Assembly (NCBI GenBank): GCA_043785585.1
Contig: JAYVXB010000236.1
Coordinates: 1-6,617 of the forward strand
Length of the DNA: 6,617 nt
Origin: JBBQXV01 sp043785585
GTDB lineage: Bacteria; Myxococcota_A; Polyangia; Polyangiales; Polyangiaceae
Direction: 5' to 3'
Of the stretch, positions 1-6,470 are shown piece after piece. The notes under the pieces were generated by a model. It did no database searches, was not told where the DNA came from, and saw nothing but the letters and a program-made list of their open reading frames with translations. Made by a program: the position numbers and the translations under genes. Within the stretch, counting starts at the first letter, position 1. Every line of letters begins with the position of its first letter.

Positions 1-425
1 TCCTGCCGCTCGTACTGCTGTTCGCCGTCTCGATCACCGGGATCTTCCTCACGCTGTCGACGCACGTCATGCGTGGCGCGCACTACGGCTTTCTCTCGCA
101 GCTCCATGCCATCACCGTCATCTTCACGCTGCTCTATCTCCCGTTCGGAAAGTTCTTTCATATTTTCCAGCGACCGGCGCAGCTCAGCATCAAGTTCTAC
201 AAAGATGCCGGTGCGGCTGGCGAGCAGGCGCGGTGTGTCCAGTGCGACGAGCCGTTCGCGAGCAAGATGCACGTCGACGATTTGAAGCGCGTGCAGGCCG
301 AGCTCGCGATCGGATTCGCGACGGCGACCACCCACTACCAAGACGTCTGCCCGTCGTGCCGGCGGAAGAACGTCGCCGTCGCCCAGGACGCCGTGTGGCG
401 CGGCGCTCGGAGAGGAATCACCTGA
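1..425 (+). CDS. NarI-like membrane b-type cytochrome with C-terminal double-CxxC tail (5' end outside window)
   Basis: Partial gene; the reading frame is open from base 3 to TGA at 423-425, so only the C-terminal ~140 residues are seen. Two hydrophobic segments are visible, at about bases 3-71 and 90-167. The second holds two histidines (codons at 105 and 159) exactly 18 residues apart, followed by an aromatic/basic stretch. This matches, from memory, the last helix of NarI, whose two histidines ligate hemes b and which passes quinol electrons to the nitrate reductase core. The likely role is therefore a membrane quinol oxidase subunit feeding the next genes. After the helix comes a soluble tail of about 85 residues with CVQC (codons from 234) and CPSC (codons from 348), 34 residues apart, which could bind zinc or iron. 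That tail is not part of classical NarI. The stop lies 3 bases before the next start, in the same frame. Other b-type cytochrome families cannot be excluded without the N-terminus. Confidence 0.8.
   Translation, partial: LPLVLLFAVSITGIFLTLSTHVMRGAHYGFLSQLHAITVIFTLLYLPFGKFFHIFQRPAQLSIKFYKDAGAAGEQARCVQCDEPFASKMHVDDLKRVQAELAIGFATATTHYQDVCPSCRRKNVAVAQDAVWRGARRGIT
409..416 (+). promoter_or_regulatory. Ribosome binding site of the nasC-like gene
   Basis: A purine-rich GGAGAGGA stretch ends 12 bases before ATG 429 and lies inside the end of the upstream gene. It supports ATG 429, which is also the first start codon possible after the in-frame TGA at 423-425. Confidence 0.5.
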
Positions 426-428
426 ACG

Positions 429-2651
429 ATGGCGAAGCTGCCGATATCGATCCCCGAGCTCGTCGAGCGCTTCGGCCCGCATCCGAAGTCCGTACCCGCG
501 GGGGGTTGGGCGCCGGTCGGCGAGCCCGATCGCGTCGTCAAGACGCACTGCTGCTTCTGCGGTCAGCAGTGCGGCATCCAGCTCAAGGTGAAAGGCGAAG
601 AGGTCGTCGGCTTCGAGCCGTGGGAGGAGTTTCCGTTCAACCGCGGCAAGCTCTGTCCGAAGGGCGTGAAGAGGTACATGCAGGGGAGTCATCCGGATCG
701 CCTGCTTGGTCCGGTCCAGCGCGTCGAAGGTCGCGGCTTCGAGCCGATCGGGTGGGACGTTGCGCTCGATCGAACGGCTGGCGAGATGAAGCGCATTCAG
801 AAAGAGCACGGGCGCGACGCGTTCGCGGTGCTCTCCGGCGCGTCGCTGACGAACGAGAAGGCGTACTTGATGGGCAAGTTCGCGCGCGTCGCGCTGCGCA
901 CGGCGAACATCGACTACAACGGCCGGCTCTGCATGGTGTCGGCGGCGGCGGCGTCGAAGAAGATCCTCGGCATCGATCGCGCGGCGAACCCCTGGTCCGA
1001 CATCCGCCAGGCCAAGTGCATCCTCATCGCCGGCGCGAACGTCGCCGAGTGCGCGCCGATCACCACCGAGTACATTTGGTCCGCGCGCGAGAAGGGGGCG
1101 AAGATCATCGTCCTCGATCCGCGCATGACGCCGATCGCGCGGACGGTCGATCTCTTCATCCCGGTCCGTCCGGGCGGCGACATCGGCGTCTTCAACGGGA
1201 TGCTCCACGTGATGATCGAGCGCGGCTGGATTGATCGCGAGTTCATCGCCGCGCACACGACGGGATGGGAGAAGGTCGTCGAGGCGGTCGCGAAGTACAC
1301 GCCGGAATACGCTGCGAAGATCGCCGGGGTCCCTGCGTCGATGATCGTGCGCGCCGCGGAGATGTGGGGGCCAGCGACGTCGAGCTTTCTACTTCACGCG
1401 CGCGGCATCGAGCATCACTCGAAAGGCGTCGACAACTGCATGGCGGCGATCAACCTCGTCGTCGCGACAGGGCGAATCGGTCGCGAGGGCTCGGGCTACG
1501 CGATGATCACGGGCCAAGGCAATGGCCAGGGCGCGCGCGAGCAAGGGCAGAAGTGCGATCAGCTTCCCGGGCAACGCGACATCGAGAACCCGGAGCACCG
1601 GAAGTACATCGCCGGAGTCTGGGACGTGCCGGAGGAGTCGATCCCGCGCAAGGGCGTGTCGGCGGTCGAGATCGTCGAGAAGATCCACGCCGGCGAGATC
1701 AAAGGGCTGCTGCTCCTCTGCTTCAACCCGATGGTGTCGCTCCCCGATCAGAATTTCGTTCGCGAGGCATTGGAGAAGCTCGAGCACTTCGCGGTGATCG
1801 ATTTCTTTCTCTCGGAGACCGCGCGTCACGCGGACGTCGTGTTCGCCGGCTCGCTCATGGAGGAAGACGAAGGGACGACGACGAACGTCGAAGGGCGCGT
1901 CATCCATCATCGCAAGGTCGTGTCGCCGCCGGGCGAGGCGCGCGAAGACTGGCGCGTCATCCTCGGTCTCGCGGAGCGACTCGGACAGAAAGAACGCTTC
2001 GCGTACACGTCACCGAAGGAGATCTTCGAAGAGCTGCGCGTCGCCTCGAAAGGCGGTGTGTCCGACTACTACGGGATCACGTGGGAGCGCATCGACGCCG
2101 AGGACGGCGTCGCGTGGCCGTGCCCATCGCTCGATCATCCGGGGACGCCGCGCCTCTACGAAGGCGGGCGCTTCGGTCACCCGGACGGCAAGGCGCATTT
2201 CGTACCCGTCGAGTGGCGACCCGCAGCAGAAGAGACCGACGACGAGTACCCGATCGTCCTCACGACAGGGCGCGTCGTGTCGCAGTTTCTCTCCGGTACG
2301 CAGACGCGACGCATCGGCGCGCTGGTCGATCAGACGCCCGAGCCGTTCTGCGAGATTCACCCGCGTCTCGCCGAGAAGCTCGGCATCGTCGACGGCGATT
2401 TCGTCGAGGTCGCGAGCCGGCGCGGATCGACCACGGTGAAGGCAATGATCGTGAAGACGATCCGCCCCGACACGGTCTTCATTCCCTACCATTGGCCCCA
2501 CGCGCGCGCCGCGAACAACTGCACGATCCGCGCGCTCGATCCAATCTCGAAGATCCCCGAGTACAAGATCTGCGCAGTCCGCGTGAAGAAGGCGCCGCGT
2601 CCCGACGACGCGATGGCGCGCCTCTCGACGAGTGCGGGTGGCGTCGCGTGA
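429..2651 (+). CDS. nasC: Molybdopterin oxidoreductase, NasC-type nitrate reductase catalytic subunit
   Basis: This 740-residue enzyme should reduce nitrate to nitrite at a Mo-bis-MGD centre. An N-terminal [4Fe-4S] site is formed by C41-x2-C44-x3-C48-x27-C76, followed by K78 in CPKG, the lysine typical of electron relay in this superfamily. The likely Mo ligand is C168 in the motif NGRLCMVSA. The cofactor-binding body contains GQGNGQGAREQGQK from residue 362. The C-terminal binding domain, from about residue 615, begins near VLTTGRVVSQ. Many blocks match, as I recall it, Bacillus subtilis NasC (about 710 residues): the SLTNEKAYLMGKFARV block, the IDYNGRLCM block, WPCPSLDHPGTPRL and a C-terminal ICAVRV. 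There is no Tat signal (the start is MAKLPISIPELV), so the protein should stay in the cytoplasm, unlike NapA. There is also no extra C-terminal [2Fe-2S] domain of the Klebsiella NasA kind. Its neighbours are respiratory-type subunits, so electrons probably come from quinol and not from a NADH-linked NasB partner. A related substrate cannot be ruled out, but the NarK and NnrS neighbours support nitrate. Confidence 0.9.
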   Translation: MAKLPISIPELVERFGPHPKSVPAGGWAPVGEPDRVVKTHCCFCGQQCGIQLKVKGEEVVGFEPWEEFPFNRGKLCPKGVKRYMQGSHPDRLLGPVQRVEGRGFEPIGWDVALDRTAGEMKRIQKEHGRDAFAVLSGASLTNEKAYLMGKFARVALRTANIDYNGRLCMVSAAAASKKILGIDRAANPWSDIRQAKCILIAGANVAECAPITTEYIWSAREKGAKIIVLDPRMTPIARTVDLFIPVRPGGDIGVFNGMLHVMIERGWIDREFIAAHTTGWEKVVEAVAKYTPEYAAKIAGVPASMIVRAAEMWGPATSSFLLHARGIEHHSKGVDNCMAAINLVVATGRIGREGSGYAMITGQGNGQGAREQGQKCDQLPGQRDIENPEHRKYIAGVWDVPEESIPRKGVSAVEIVEKIHAGEIKGLLLLCFNPMVSLPDQNFVREALEKLEHFAVIDFFLSETARHADVVFAGSLMEEDEGTTTNVEGRVIHHRKVVSPPGEAREDWRVILGLAERLGQKERFAYTSPKEIFEELRVASKGGVSDYYGITWERIDAEDGVAWPCPSLDHPGTPRLYEGGRFGHPDGKAHFVPVEWRPAAEETDDEYPIVLTTGRVVSQFLSGTQTRRIGALVDQTPEPFCEIHPRLAEKLGIVDGDFVEVASRRGSTTVKAMIVKTIRPDTVFIPYHWPHARAANNCTIRALDPISKIPEYKICAVRVKKAPRPDDAMARLSTSAGGVA

Positions 2652-3280
2652 GCGATCTCGCGTTCTTCATCGATCCGTCGCGCTGCATCGGTTGCCGCGC
2701 GTGCGTGCAAGCGTGCGAGGAGTGCGACACGCATCGCGGGCAGTCGATGATTCACCTCGAGACGATCGAGCGCCGCGAGAGCGTGCAGACGGCGCCGCAG
2801 ATTTGCATGCACTGCGAGGATCCCATCTGCGCGCGCGTGTGTCCCGCCGACGCGATCAAACAGACTCCCGACGGCGTCACGCAGTCGTCGCTCAAGCCGC
2901 GGTGCATCGGTTGCTCGAACTGCGTGCTCTCGTGCCCGTTCGGCGTGCCCCGCTACGAGGTCGGCATCGATCAGATGATGAAGTGCGACTACTGCTACGA
3001 CCGCACGAGCGTCGGGAAGAAGCCGATGTGCGCGACGGTCTGTCCGTCGCAGGCGCTGACGTTCACGACGGCCGAGGAGATCGCGCGCACGCGGGAAGGG
3101 ATCGCGATCGACGAGTGGCGGTTCGGCGACGAAATCGTGCGGACGAAGGTGCGGGTGATCGTGCCGCGCGAGGTAAAGCGCCTCGACGTCGGCCTCGTGC
3201 CGCTTCGCATGAAGGACGGTCGCCCGGCGTCGGCGCCGGTCGATCCGACCGACGTGGCATTCCTCTTGGAAGGAGACTGA
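2648..3280 (+). CDS. Four-cluster [4Fe-4S] ferredoxin-like electron-transfer subunit (DmsB/NrfC type)
   Basis: This 210-residue iron-sulfur subunit probably wires the membrane cytochrome to the molybdenum subunit. Four complete cysteine groups are visible: C13-x2-C16-x2-C19-x3-C23; C53-x2-C56-x4-C61-x3-C65; C86-x2-C89-x2-C92-x3-C96; and C113-x2-C116-x11-C128-x3-C132. By analogy with DmsB, PsrB and NrfC, ligands pair between groups to hold four [4Fe-4S] clusters. All sixteen cysteines are present, whereas NarH replaces one and carries a [3Fe-4S] cluster. The protein is also far shorter than NarH (about 500 residues). There is no signal sequence. The start is the GTG at 2648, which overlaps the upstream stop as GTGA and gives a natural N-terminus five residues before FIDPSRCIGC. 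The reading frame is open far upstream only because it shadows the preceding gene. The overlap suggests translational coupling and equal production with the catalytic subunit. A weak GGGTGG at 2636 could serve as the ribosome site. The last ~70 residues have no motif I recognise. Confidence 0.92.
   Translation: MSDLAFFIDPSRCIGCRACVQACEECDTHRGQSMIHLETIERRESVQTAPQICMHCEDPICARVCPADAIKQTPDGVTQSSLKPRCIGCSNCVLSCPFGVPRYEVGIDQMMKCDYCYDRTSVGKKPMCATVCPSQALTFTTAEEIARTREGIAIDEWRFGDEIVRTKVRVIVPREVKRLDVGLVPLRMKDGRPASAPVDPTDVAFLLEGD
3271..3275 (+). promoter_or_regulatory. Ribosome binding site of the Rieske gene
   Basis: AGGAG ends 10 bases before ATG 3286 and overlaps the end of the preceding gene. It selects this ATG over the many upstream in-frame codons of the long shadow frame. 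Confidence 0.6.
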
Positions 3281-3285
3281 CCGCG

Positions 3286-3798
3286 ATGTCCGAAGCGAAA
3301 CGAGCACGCCTCCCGAAGTGGCGAGAGGACTTCCCCGTGAAGTGGGAGGACGATCACTACGTCACGCGACGCGAGCTCACGAAGTTCCTCACGCTCGGCT
3401 CGGCCCTCCTCGCGGGCGCCAACGTCGCCGTGGCTATCGCGGCGTCGCGCCGCAAGCCCGAGACCTTCGAGCCGAAGCGCATCGCGTCCGCGGCTGCGCT
3501 CACGCCCGGTCAGTCGATCCTCTTCCGCTACCCGAGCGACGCGGATCCGTGCGTCCTCGTCCGCATGCGCGACGGGACGCTCGCGGCGTTCTCTCAAGTG
3601 TGCACGCACCTGTCGTGCGCGGTCGTCTACCGCGCCGACGAAGAGCGCCTCTTTTGTCCATGCCACAACGGCGCGTTCGCATGTGCTGGTGGCCACGGCG
3701 GCGCGCGCCCCGTCGCGGGTCCACCCGAGCGACCGCTCCCGCGCATCGCGCTCGACGTTCGCGGCGACGACGTATGGGCGATCGGAGTCGAGGTCTGA
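3286..3798 (+). CDS. Rieske [2Fe-2S] protein with N-terminal Tat-like membrane anchor
   Basis: This 170-residue protein is an electron carrier with a high-potential [2Fe-2S] cluster. The ligands are C106-x-H108 in CTHLSC and C124-x2-H127 in CPCHNG. The second cysteines of both loops (C111, C126) are present, so the bc1-type disulfide between loops should form. The GPPERPLPRI ending of the fold (from about residue 145) is typical of the family. The N-terminus is a charged segment of about 26 residues, then T-R-R-E-L-T-K (27-33), close to the Tat consensus, then a hydrophobic stretch to about residue 53 and a soluble domain. This is the layout of Tat-exported, N-anchored Rieske proteins such as those of cytochrome bc1, and would put the cluster outside the cytoplasm. 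It sits directly after the four-cluster subunit and 2 bases before the small membrane gene, so it probably belongs to the same complex. A Rieske protein and a cytochrome b also accompany the NarGH enzyme of Haloferax. The loop after the second motif is a few residues longer than I expect. Confidence 0.9.
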   Translation: MSEAKRARLPKWREDFPVKWEDDHYVTRRELTKFLTLGSALLAGANVAVAIAASRRKPETFEPKRIASAAALTPGQSILFRYPSDADPCVLVRMRDGTLAAFSQVCTHLSCAVVYRADEERLFCPCHNGAFACAGGHGGARPVAGPPERPLPRIALDVRGDDVWAIGVEV

Positions 3799-3800
3799 CG

Positions 3801-4037
3801 ATGGACGCCCGAAAACAGGGAATCACACTGTTCAGCGCGACGTGTTTCCTCGTCGGGATGCTCGTCGTCATTCAACTATGGCTACTCAGCGCGTCGATGG
3901 ACGAGCTCTTCGCGGGCGACGCATCATCGAGCGCGCGCGCCGCGGTCGCGTCGACCGTTCTCTTCGTCGCGAACTTCGGGCTGGTCCGCTACGTGCTCGG
4001 GTTCGATCGCCGCTTGCGGCGGGCGATTGGCGATTGA
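3801..4037 (+). CDS. Small two-helix membrane protein in the nitrate reductase operon (possibly DUF6755-like)
   Basis: This 78-residue protein has two predicted membrane segments, about residues 8-30 (rich in L, V, I, ending QLWLLSAS) and 46-66 (ending in LVRYVLGF), joined by a short loop with acidic residues (MDELFAGD). The C-terminus is basic (DRRLRRAIGD). By the positive-inside rule both ends lie in the cytoplasm. No cofactor ligand is obvious; the only cysteine is C15 and there is no histidine. It resembles, from memory, a small uncharacterised family (DUF6755) that I associate with such loci, but I am not certain of that name. ATG 3801 follows the Rieske stop by 2 bases, with GAGG at 3790-3793 as a plausible ribosome site. 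Tight packing between the Rieske and transporter genes suggests a small accessory or assembly subunit of the same complex. Function unknown. Confidence 0.78.
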   Translation: MDARKQGITLFSATCFLVGMLVVIQLWLLSASMDELFAGDASSSARAAVASTVLFVANFGLVRYVLGFDRRLRRAIGD

Positions 4038-4038
4038 C

Positions 4039-4044
4039 GAGGAG
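4039..4044 (+). promoter_or_regulatory. Ribosome binding site of the narK-like gene
   Basis: GAGGAG ends 11 bases before ATG 4056, in the 18-base gap after the small membrane gene. It supports this start. Confidence 0.6.
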
Positions 4045-4055
4045 CGAGAGTCATC

Positions 4056-5216
4056 ATGGACGAGAAGAATCGTGGCGCCACTCTGCAGCTCATCATGGGC
4101 ACCGGCGCGTTCTTCGTCTGCTTCGCCGCGTTCGGATCGGTGTCCGCGATGATGCCGATCTTGCGTCAGCGCCTCGCACTGTCGCCTGTGCAAGTCAGCA
4201 TCGGGATCGCGATCCCCGTGCTGCTCGGCAGCCTCGGTCGCATCCCGCTCGGGCTCCTCGCGGATCGCCTCGGCGGGCGGCGCGTGTTCCTCGGCGTGCT
4301 CGCGGCGTCGGCCCTCGCGGTCAGCAGCGTCGCCTTCGTCTCCAGCTACGCGATGCTCCTGACGTGCGGGTTCTTCCTCGGGATCGCGCTCGCGAGTTTC
4401 TCGGTTGGCGTCGGAATGGTGTCCGGTTGGTATCCGCCGAAGAAGCAAGGAATGGCGCTCGGCGTCTACGGTGCGGGCAACGCGGGGCAGTCGCTCGCCG
4501 CGTTCGGCGCCCCGATCGTCGCGCGTTCGCTCGGCTTCGAGTGGGCTTTCTGGACGTTCGCGATCCTCGTCGTCGTGTGGCTCGTGCTCTTCGCTCTCTT
4601 CGCTCGCGACGCGCCACGCACCGGTCCACCAAAGCCGCTCCGCGAGATGCTCGCGCCGTTGCGCGATCGCAAAAGCTGGACGCTGAGTCTCTACTACTCG
4701 CTGACGTTCGGCGGCTTCGTCGCGATGGCGATGTACCTACCGATCTTTCTCACCGACACGTTCCATCTGACTCCCGAGGACGCGGGCCTTCGCACCGCGG
4801 GATTCGTCGCCCTCGCGACGGCCATGCGGCCAGTCGGCGGCGTGCTCTCGGATCGCATCGGCGGCCGGTCCGTGCTGCGCATCGTCTTCCCGCTCACCGC
4901 CGTCGCAGCCGTACTGCTCGCGATCCCGAGCATGCCTCTCTTCACCGTGGGAGCCCTCGGCATGGCGGCGGCGATCGGTCTCGGCAACGGCGCCGTGTTC
5001 AAGCTCGTCCCCGAATATTTCCCGAAGGCGGTCGGAAGCGTCACCGGCTTGGTTGGCGCCGCCGGCGGACTCGGCGGATTCTTTCCGCCGCTCCTTCTCG
5101 GTATCGACAAGCAAGTCACCGGGAGCTTCGCCATCGGGTTCGTCCTACTCGGCGTCTTCGCGATCTCCTGCGCCGCGGTGCTCTGGGCGAGCGCCCGCAC
5201 ACCCACGACGGCCTGA
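4056..5216 (+). CDS. narK: NarK-type nitrate/nitrite transporter (major facilitator superfamily)
   Basis: This 386-residue inner-membrane carrier has about twelve hydrophobic segments in two halves split by a polar loop near residues 184-206. It should move nitrate in and/or nitrite out. The MFS motif after helix 2 reads GLLADRLGGRR (66-76), and its repeat in the second half reads GVLSDRIGG (262-270). R62 (in GRIPLG) and R258 (in MRPVGG) sit where E. coli NarK has R89 and R305, the two arginines that bind the anion. The helix 11 signature of the nitrate-nitrite porter family is clear in GAAGGLGGFFPP, preceded by FKLVPEYFP; the helix 5 counterpart is GVYGAGNAGQ from residue 136. The length fits the shorter single-domain NarK/NasA transporters. 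Symport of nitrate versus nitrate/nitrite exchange cannot be told from the sequence. It is probably in the same transcript as the reductase genes. Confidence 0.92.
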   Translation: MDEKNRGATLQLIMGTGAFFVCFAAFGSVSAMMPILRQRLALSPVQVSIGIAIPVLLGSLGRIPLGLLADRLGGRRVFLGVLAASALAVSSVAFVSSYAMLLTCGFFLGIALASFSVGVGMVSGWYPPKKQGMALGVYGAGNAGQSLAAFGAPIVARSLGFEWAFWTFAILVVVWLVLFALFARDAPRTGPPKPLREMLAPLRDRKSWTLSLYYSLTFGGFVAMAMYLPIFLTDTFHLTPEDAGLRTAGFVALATAMRPVGGVLSDRIGGRSVLRIVFPLTAVAAVLLAIPSMPLFTVGALGMAAAIGLGNGAVFKLVPEYFPKAVGSVTGLVGAAGGLGGFFPPLLLGIDKQVTGSFAIGFVLLGVFAISCAAVLWASARTPTTA

Positions 5217-5240
5217 GACAATCAGCGGCACGCATCTTGG

Positions 5241-6464
5241 ATGGCGGCTAAACGAATGCAGCATCACCTACAGCTCGAAGGCGAGATCCCGCAGCGCACG
5301 ATCGGGGCCTTGCCCGTCGCGGCGAAAGGGTTTCGTCCGTTCTTCTTCCTCGCTGGCGCGTTCGCCGTGGCGATCCTGCCTTTGTGGATGCTCGCGCTCC
5401 TCGGGCTGGCGAATCCAGGCACGTACCTCGACGCCGTCTACTGGCATGCGCACGAGATGGTCTTCGGCTTCGCGGTCGCGGTCATCGCGGGGTTCTTGCT
5501 GACCGCGGTCGGCAACTGGACGAAGCGCGAGACGCTCGTAGGGGCGCCGCTGCTCGCGCTCGCAGCGCTCTGGCTCTTCGGGCGAATCGCGCTGAGCGGC
5601 GCCGATCTGTTTCCGCGCTGGATGCCCGCGGTCGTCGATCTCGCCTTCTTGCCCGCGCTCGCCGTCGTGCTCGGCCGCTCGCTCGTGGTCGCGAGCAACA
5701 AACGCAACTTCGTCATGCTGGCGATCCTCGCGGCGCTCTTCGTCGCGAACCTGACGATTCATCTCGACGTGTTGGGCGTGCTTCCGGGATGGCGTCGTCG
5801 CGGCAGCCTCATCGCCGTCGACATCGTCGTCCTTCTCATCGTCGTGATGGCGGGGCGCACCTTTCCGATGTTCACGCGCAACGCGACCGGTCAAACGAGC
5901 ATTCGCTCGATGCCGATCCTCGACGCGCTCAGCATCGGCGCGATGGCGCTCCTCTTGGTCCTCGATGCGGCGGCGCCCGACCGCGCGCTCACGGCGATCG
6001 TATCGGCGATCGCCGGCGTGCTCGCCGCGATTCGCACCGCCCACTGGGGAGCGCGTCGTTCGTTCGGGACGCCGCTCTTGTGGATCCTGCACGTCGGCTA
6101 TCTCTGGATTCCGGTCGGCCTCGTGCTTCGCGCGCTCTCGGCGATGACGGCATCCGTGCCGGCGTCGATGGCGACGCACGCGCTCACGGTCGGCGCGATC
6201 GGCGCGCTCACGCTCGGCATGATGTCGCGCGTCGCGCTCGGTCACACGGGGCGCATGCTCACGACGTCGAGACCGGTGGTCGCGTCGTTCGTCCTCGTGA
6301 CGCTCGCCGCGATCGTTCGCGTGTCGGGTCCGCTCGTGGGGGCCGCGCACTACCGCACGACGGTGTTCACCGCGGGAACGTTGTGGACGTTCGCGTTCGC
6401 GCTCTTTCTCTTCGCGTACGCGCGCATCCTCGTCTCACCGAGGGTCGACGCGAAGCCGGGATAG
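5241..6464 (+). CDS. nnrS: NnrS-family multi-pass membrane protein
   Basis: This 407-residue protein has about twelve hydrophobic segments. Family marks seen are KGFRPFFFLAG (29-39), WHAHEMVFGFA with H69 and H71, AGRTFPMFTRNA in the middle, LHVGYLWIPVGL, and the late HALTVGAIGALTLGMMSRV followed by GHTGR. NnrS proteins are reported to contain heme and copper and to protect cells against nitric oxide and related nitrosative stress. They commonly lie in denitrification loci under Crp/Fnr-type regulators. The conserved histidines are candidate metal ligands. Here it follows the transporter by 24 bases, in keeping with disposal of nitrogen oxides made during nitrate respiration. The start is uncertain: neither ATG 5241 nor the in-frame ATG 5256 has a strong ribosome site (GGATGG at 5239-5244 would serve the second), and the conserved region begins only at about residue 22. 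The gene ends 6 bases before the stop of the converging gene. Confidence 0.93.
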   Translation: MAAKRMQHHLQLEGEIPQRTIGALPVAAKGFRPFFFLAGAFAVAILPLWMLALLGLANPGTYLDAVYWHAHEMVFGFAVAVIAGFLLTAVGNWTKRETLVGAPLLALAALWLFGRIALSGADLFPRWMPAVVDLAFLPALAVVLGRSLVVASNKRNFVMLAILAALFVANLTIHLDVLGVLPGWRRRGSLIAVDIVVLLIVVMAGRTFPMFTRNATGQTSIRSMPILDALSIGAMALLLVLDAAAPDRALTAIVSAIAGVLAAIRTAHWGARRSFGTPLLWILHVGYLWIPVGLVLRALSAMTASVPASMATHALTVGAIGALTLGMMSRVALGHTGRMLTTSRPVVASFVLVTLAAIVRVSGPLVGAAHYRTTVFTAGTLWTFAFALFLFAYARILVSPRVDAKPG

Positions 6465-6470
6465 CGCTCT

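Noticed and set aside
423..425. TGA as a possible selenocysteine or readthrough codon joining the first two genes
   Set aside because: The Mo ligand of the NasC-like enzyme is an ordinary cysteine at C168, the TGA is followed by a well-placed ATG with a ribosome site, and no insertion hairpin was apparent.
233..1234. Open frame of 333 codons on the + strand over the cytochrome tail and nasC-like gene
   Set aside because: Arginine-rich shadow frame with no domain, overlapping two well-supported genes.
1231..1245. FNR-box-like TTGATCGCGAGTTCA
   Set aside because: The right half does not match ATCAA and the site is in the middle of the nasC-like coding sequence.
1265..2647. Upstream extension of the ferredoxin frame beyond GTG 2648
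   Set aside because: This part is an arginine-rich shadow of the nasC-like gene; the true protein begins next to the first cluster motif.
2486..3307. Reverse-strand open frame of 273 codons
   Set aside because: It lies opposite the cysteine-rich four-cluster subunit and has R/A/H-rich composition with no motif.
5268..6350. Long reverse-strand open frame (360 codons) opposite nnrS
   Set aside because: Its product is dominated by R, E, D and H, as expected from reading GC-rich membrane-protein codons backwards, while the + strand clearly encodes NnrS.
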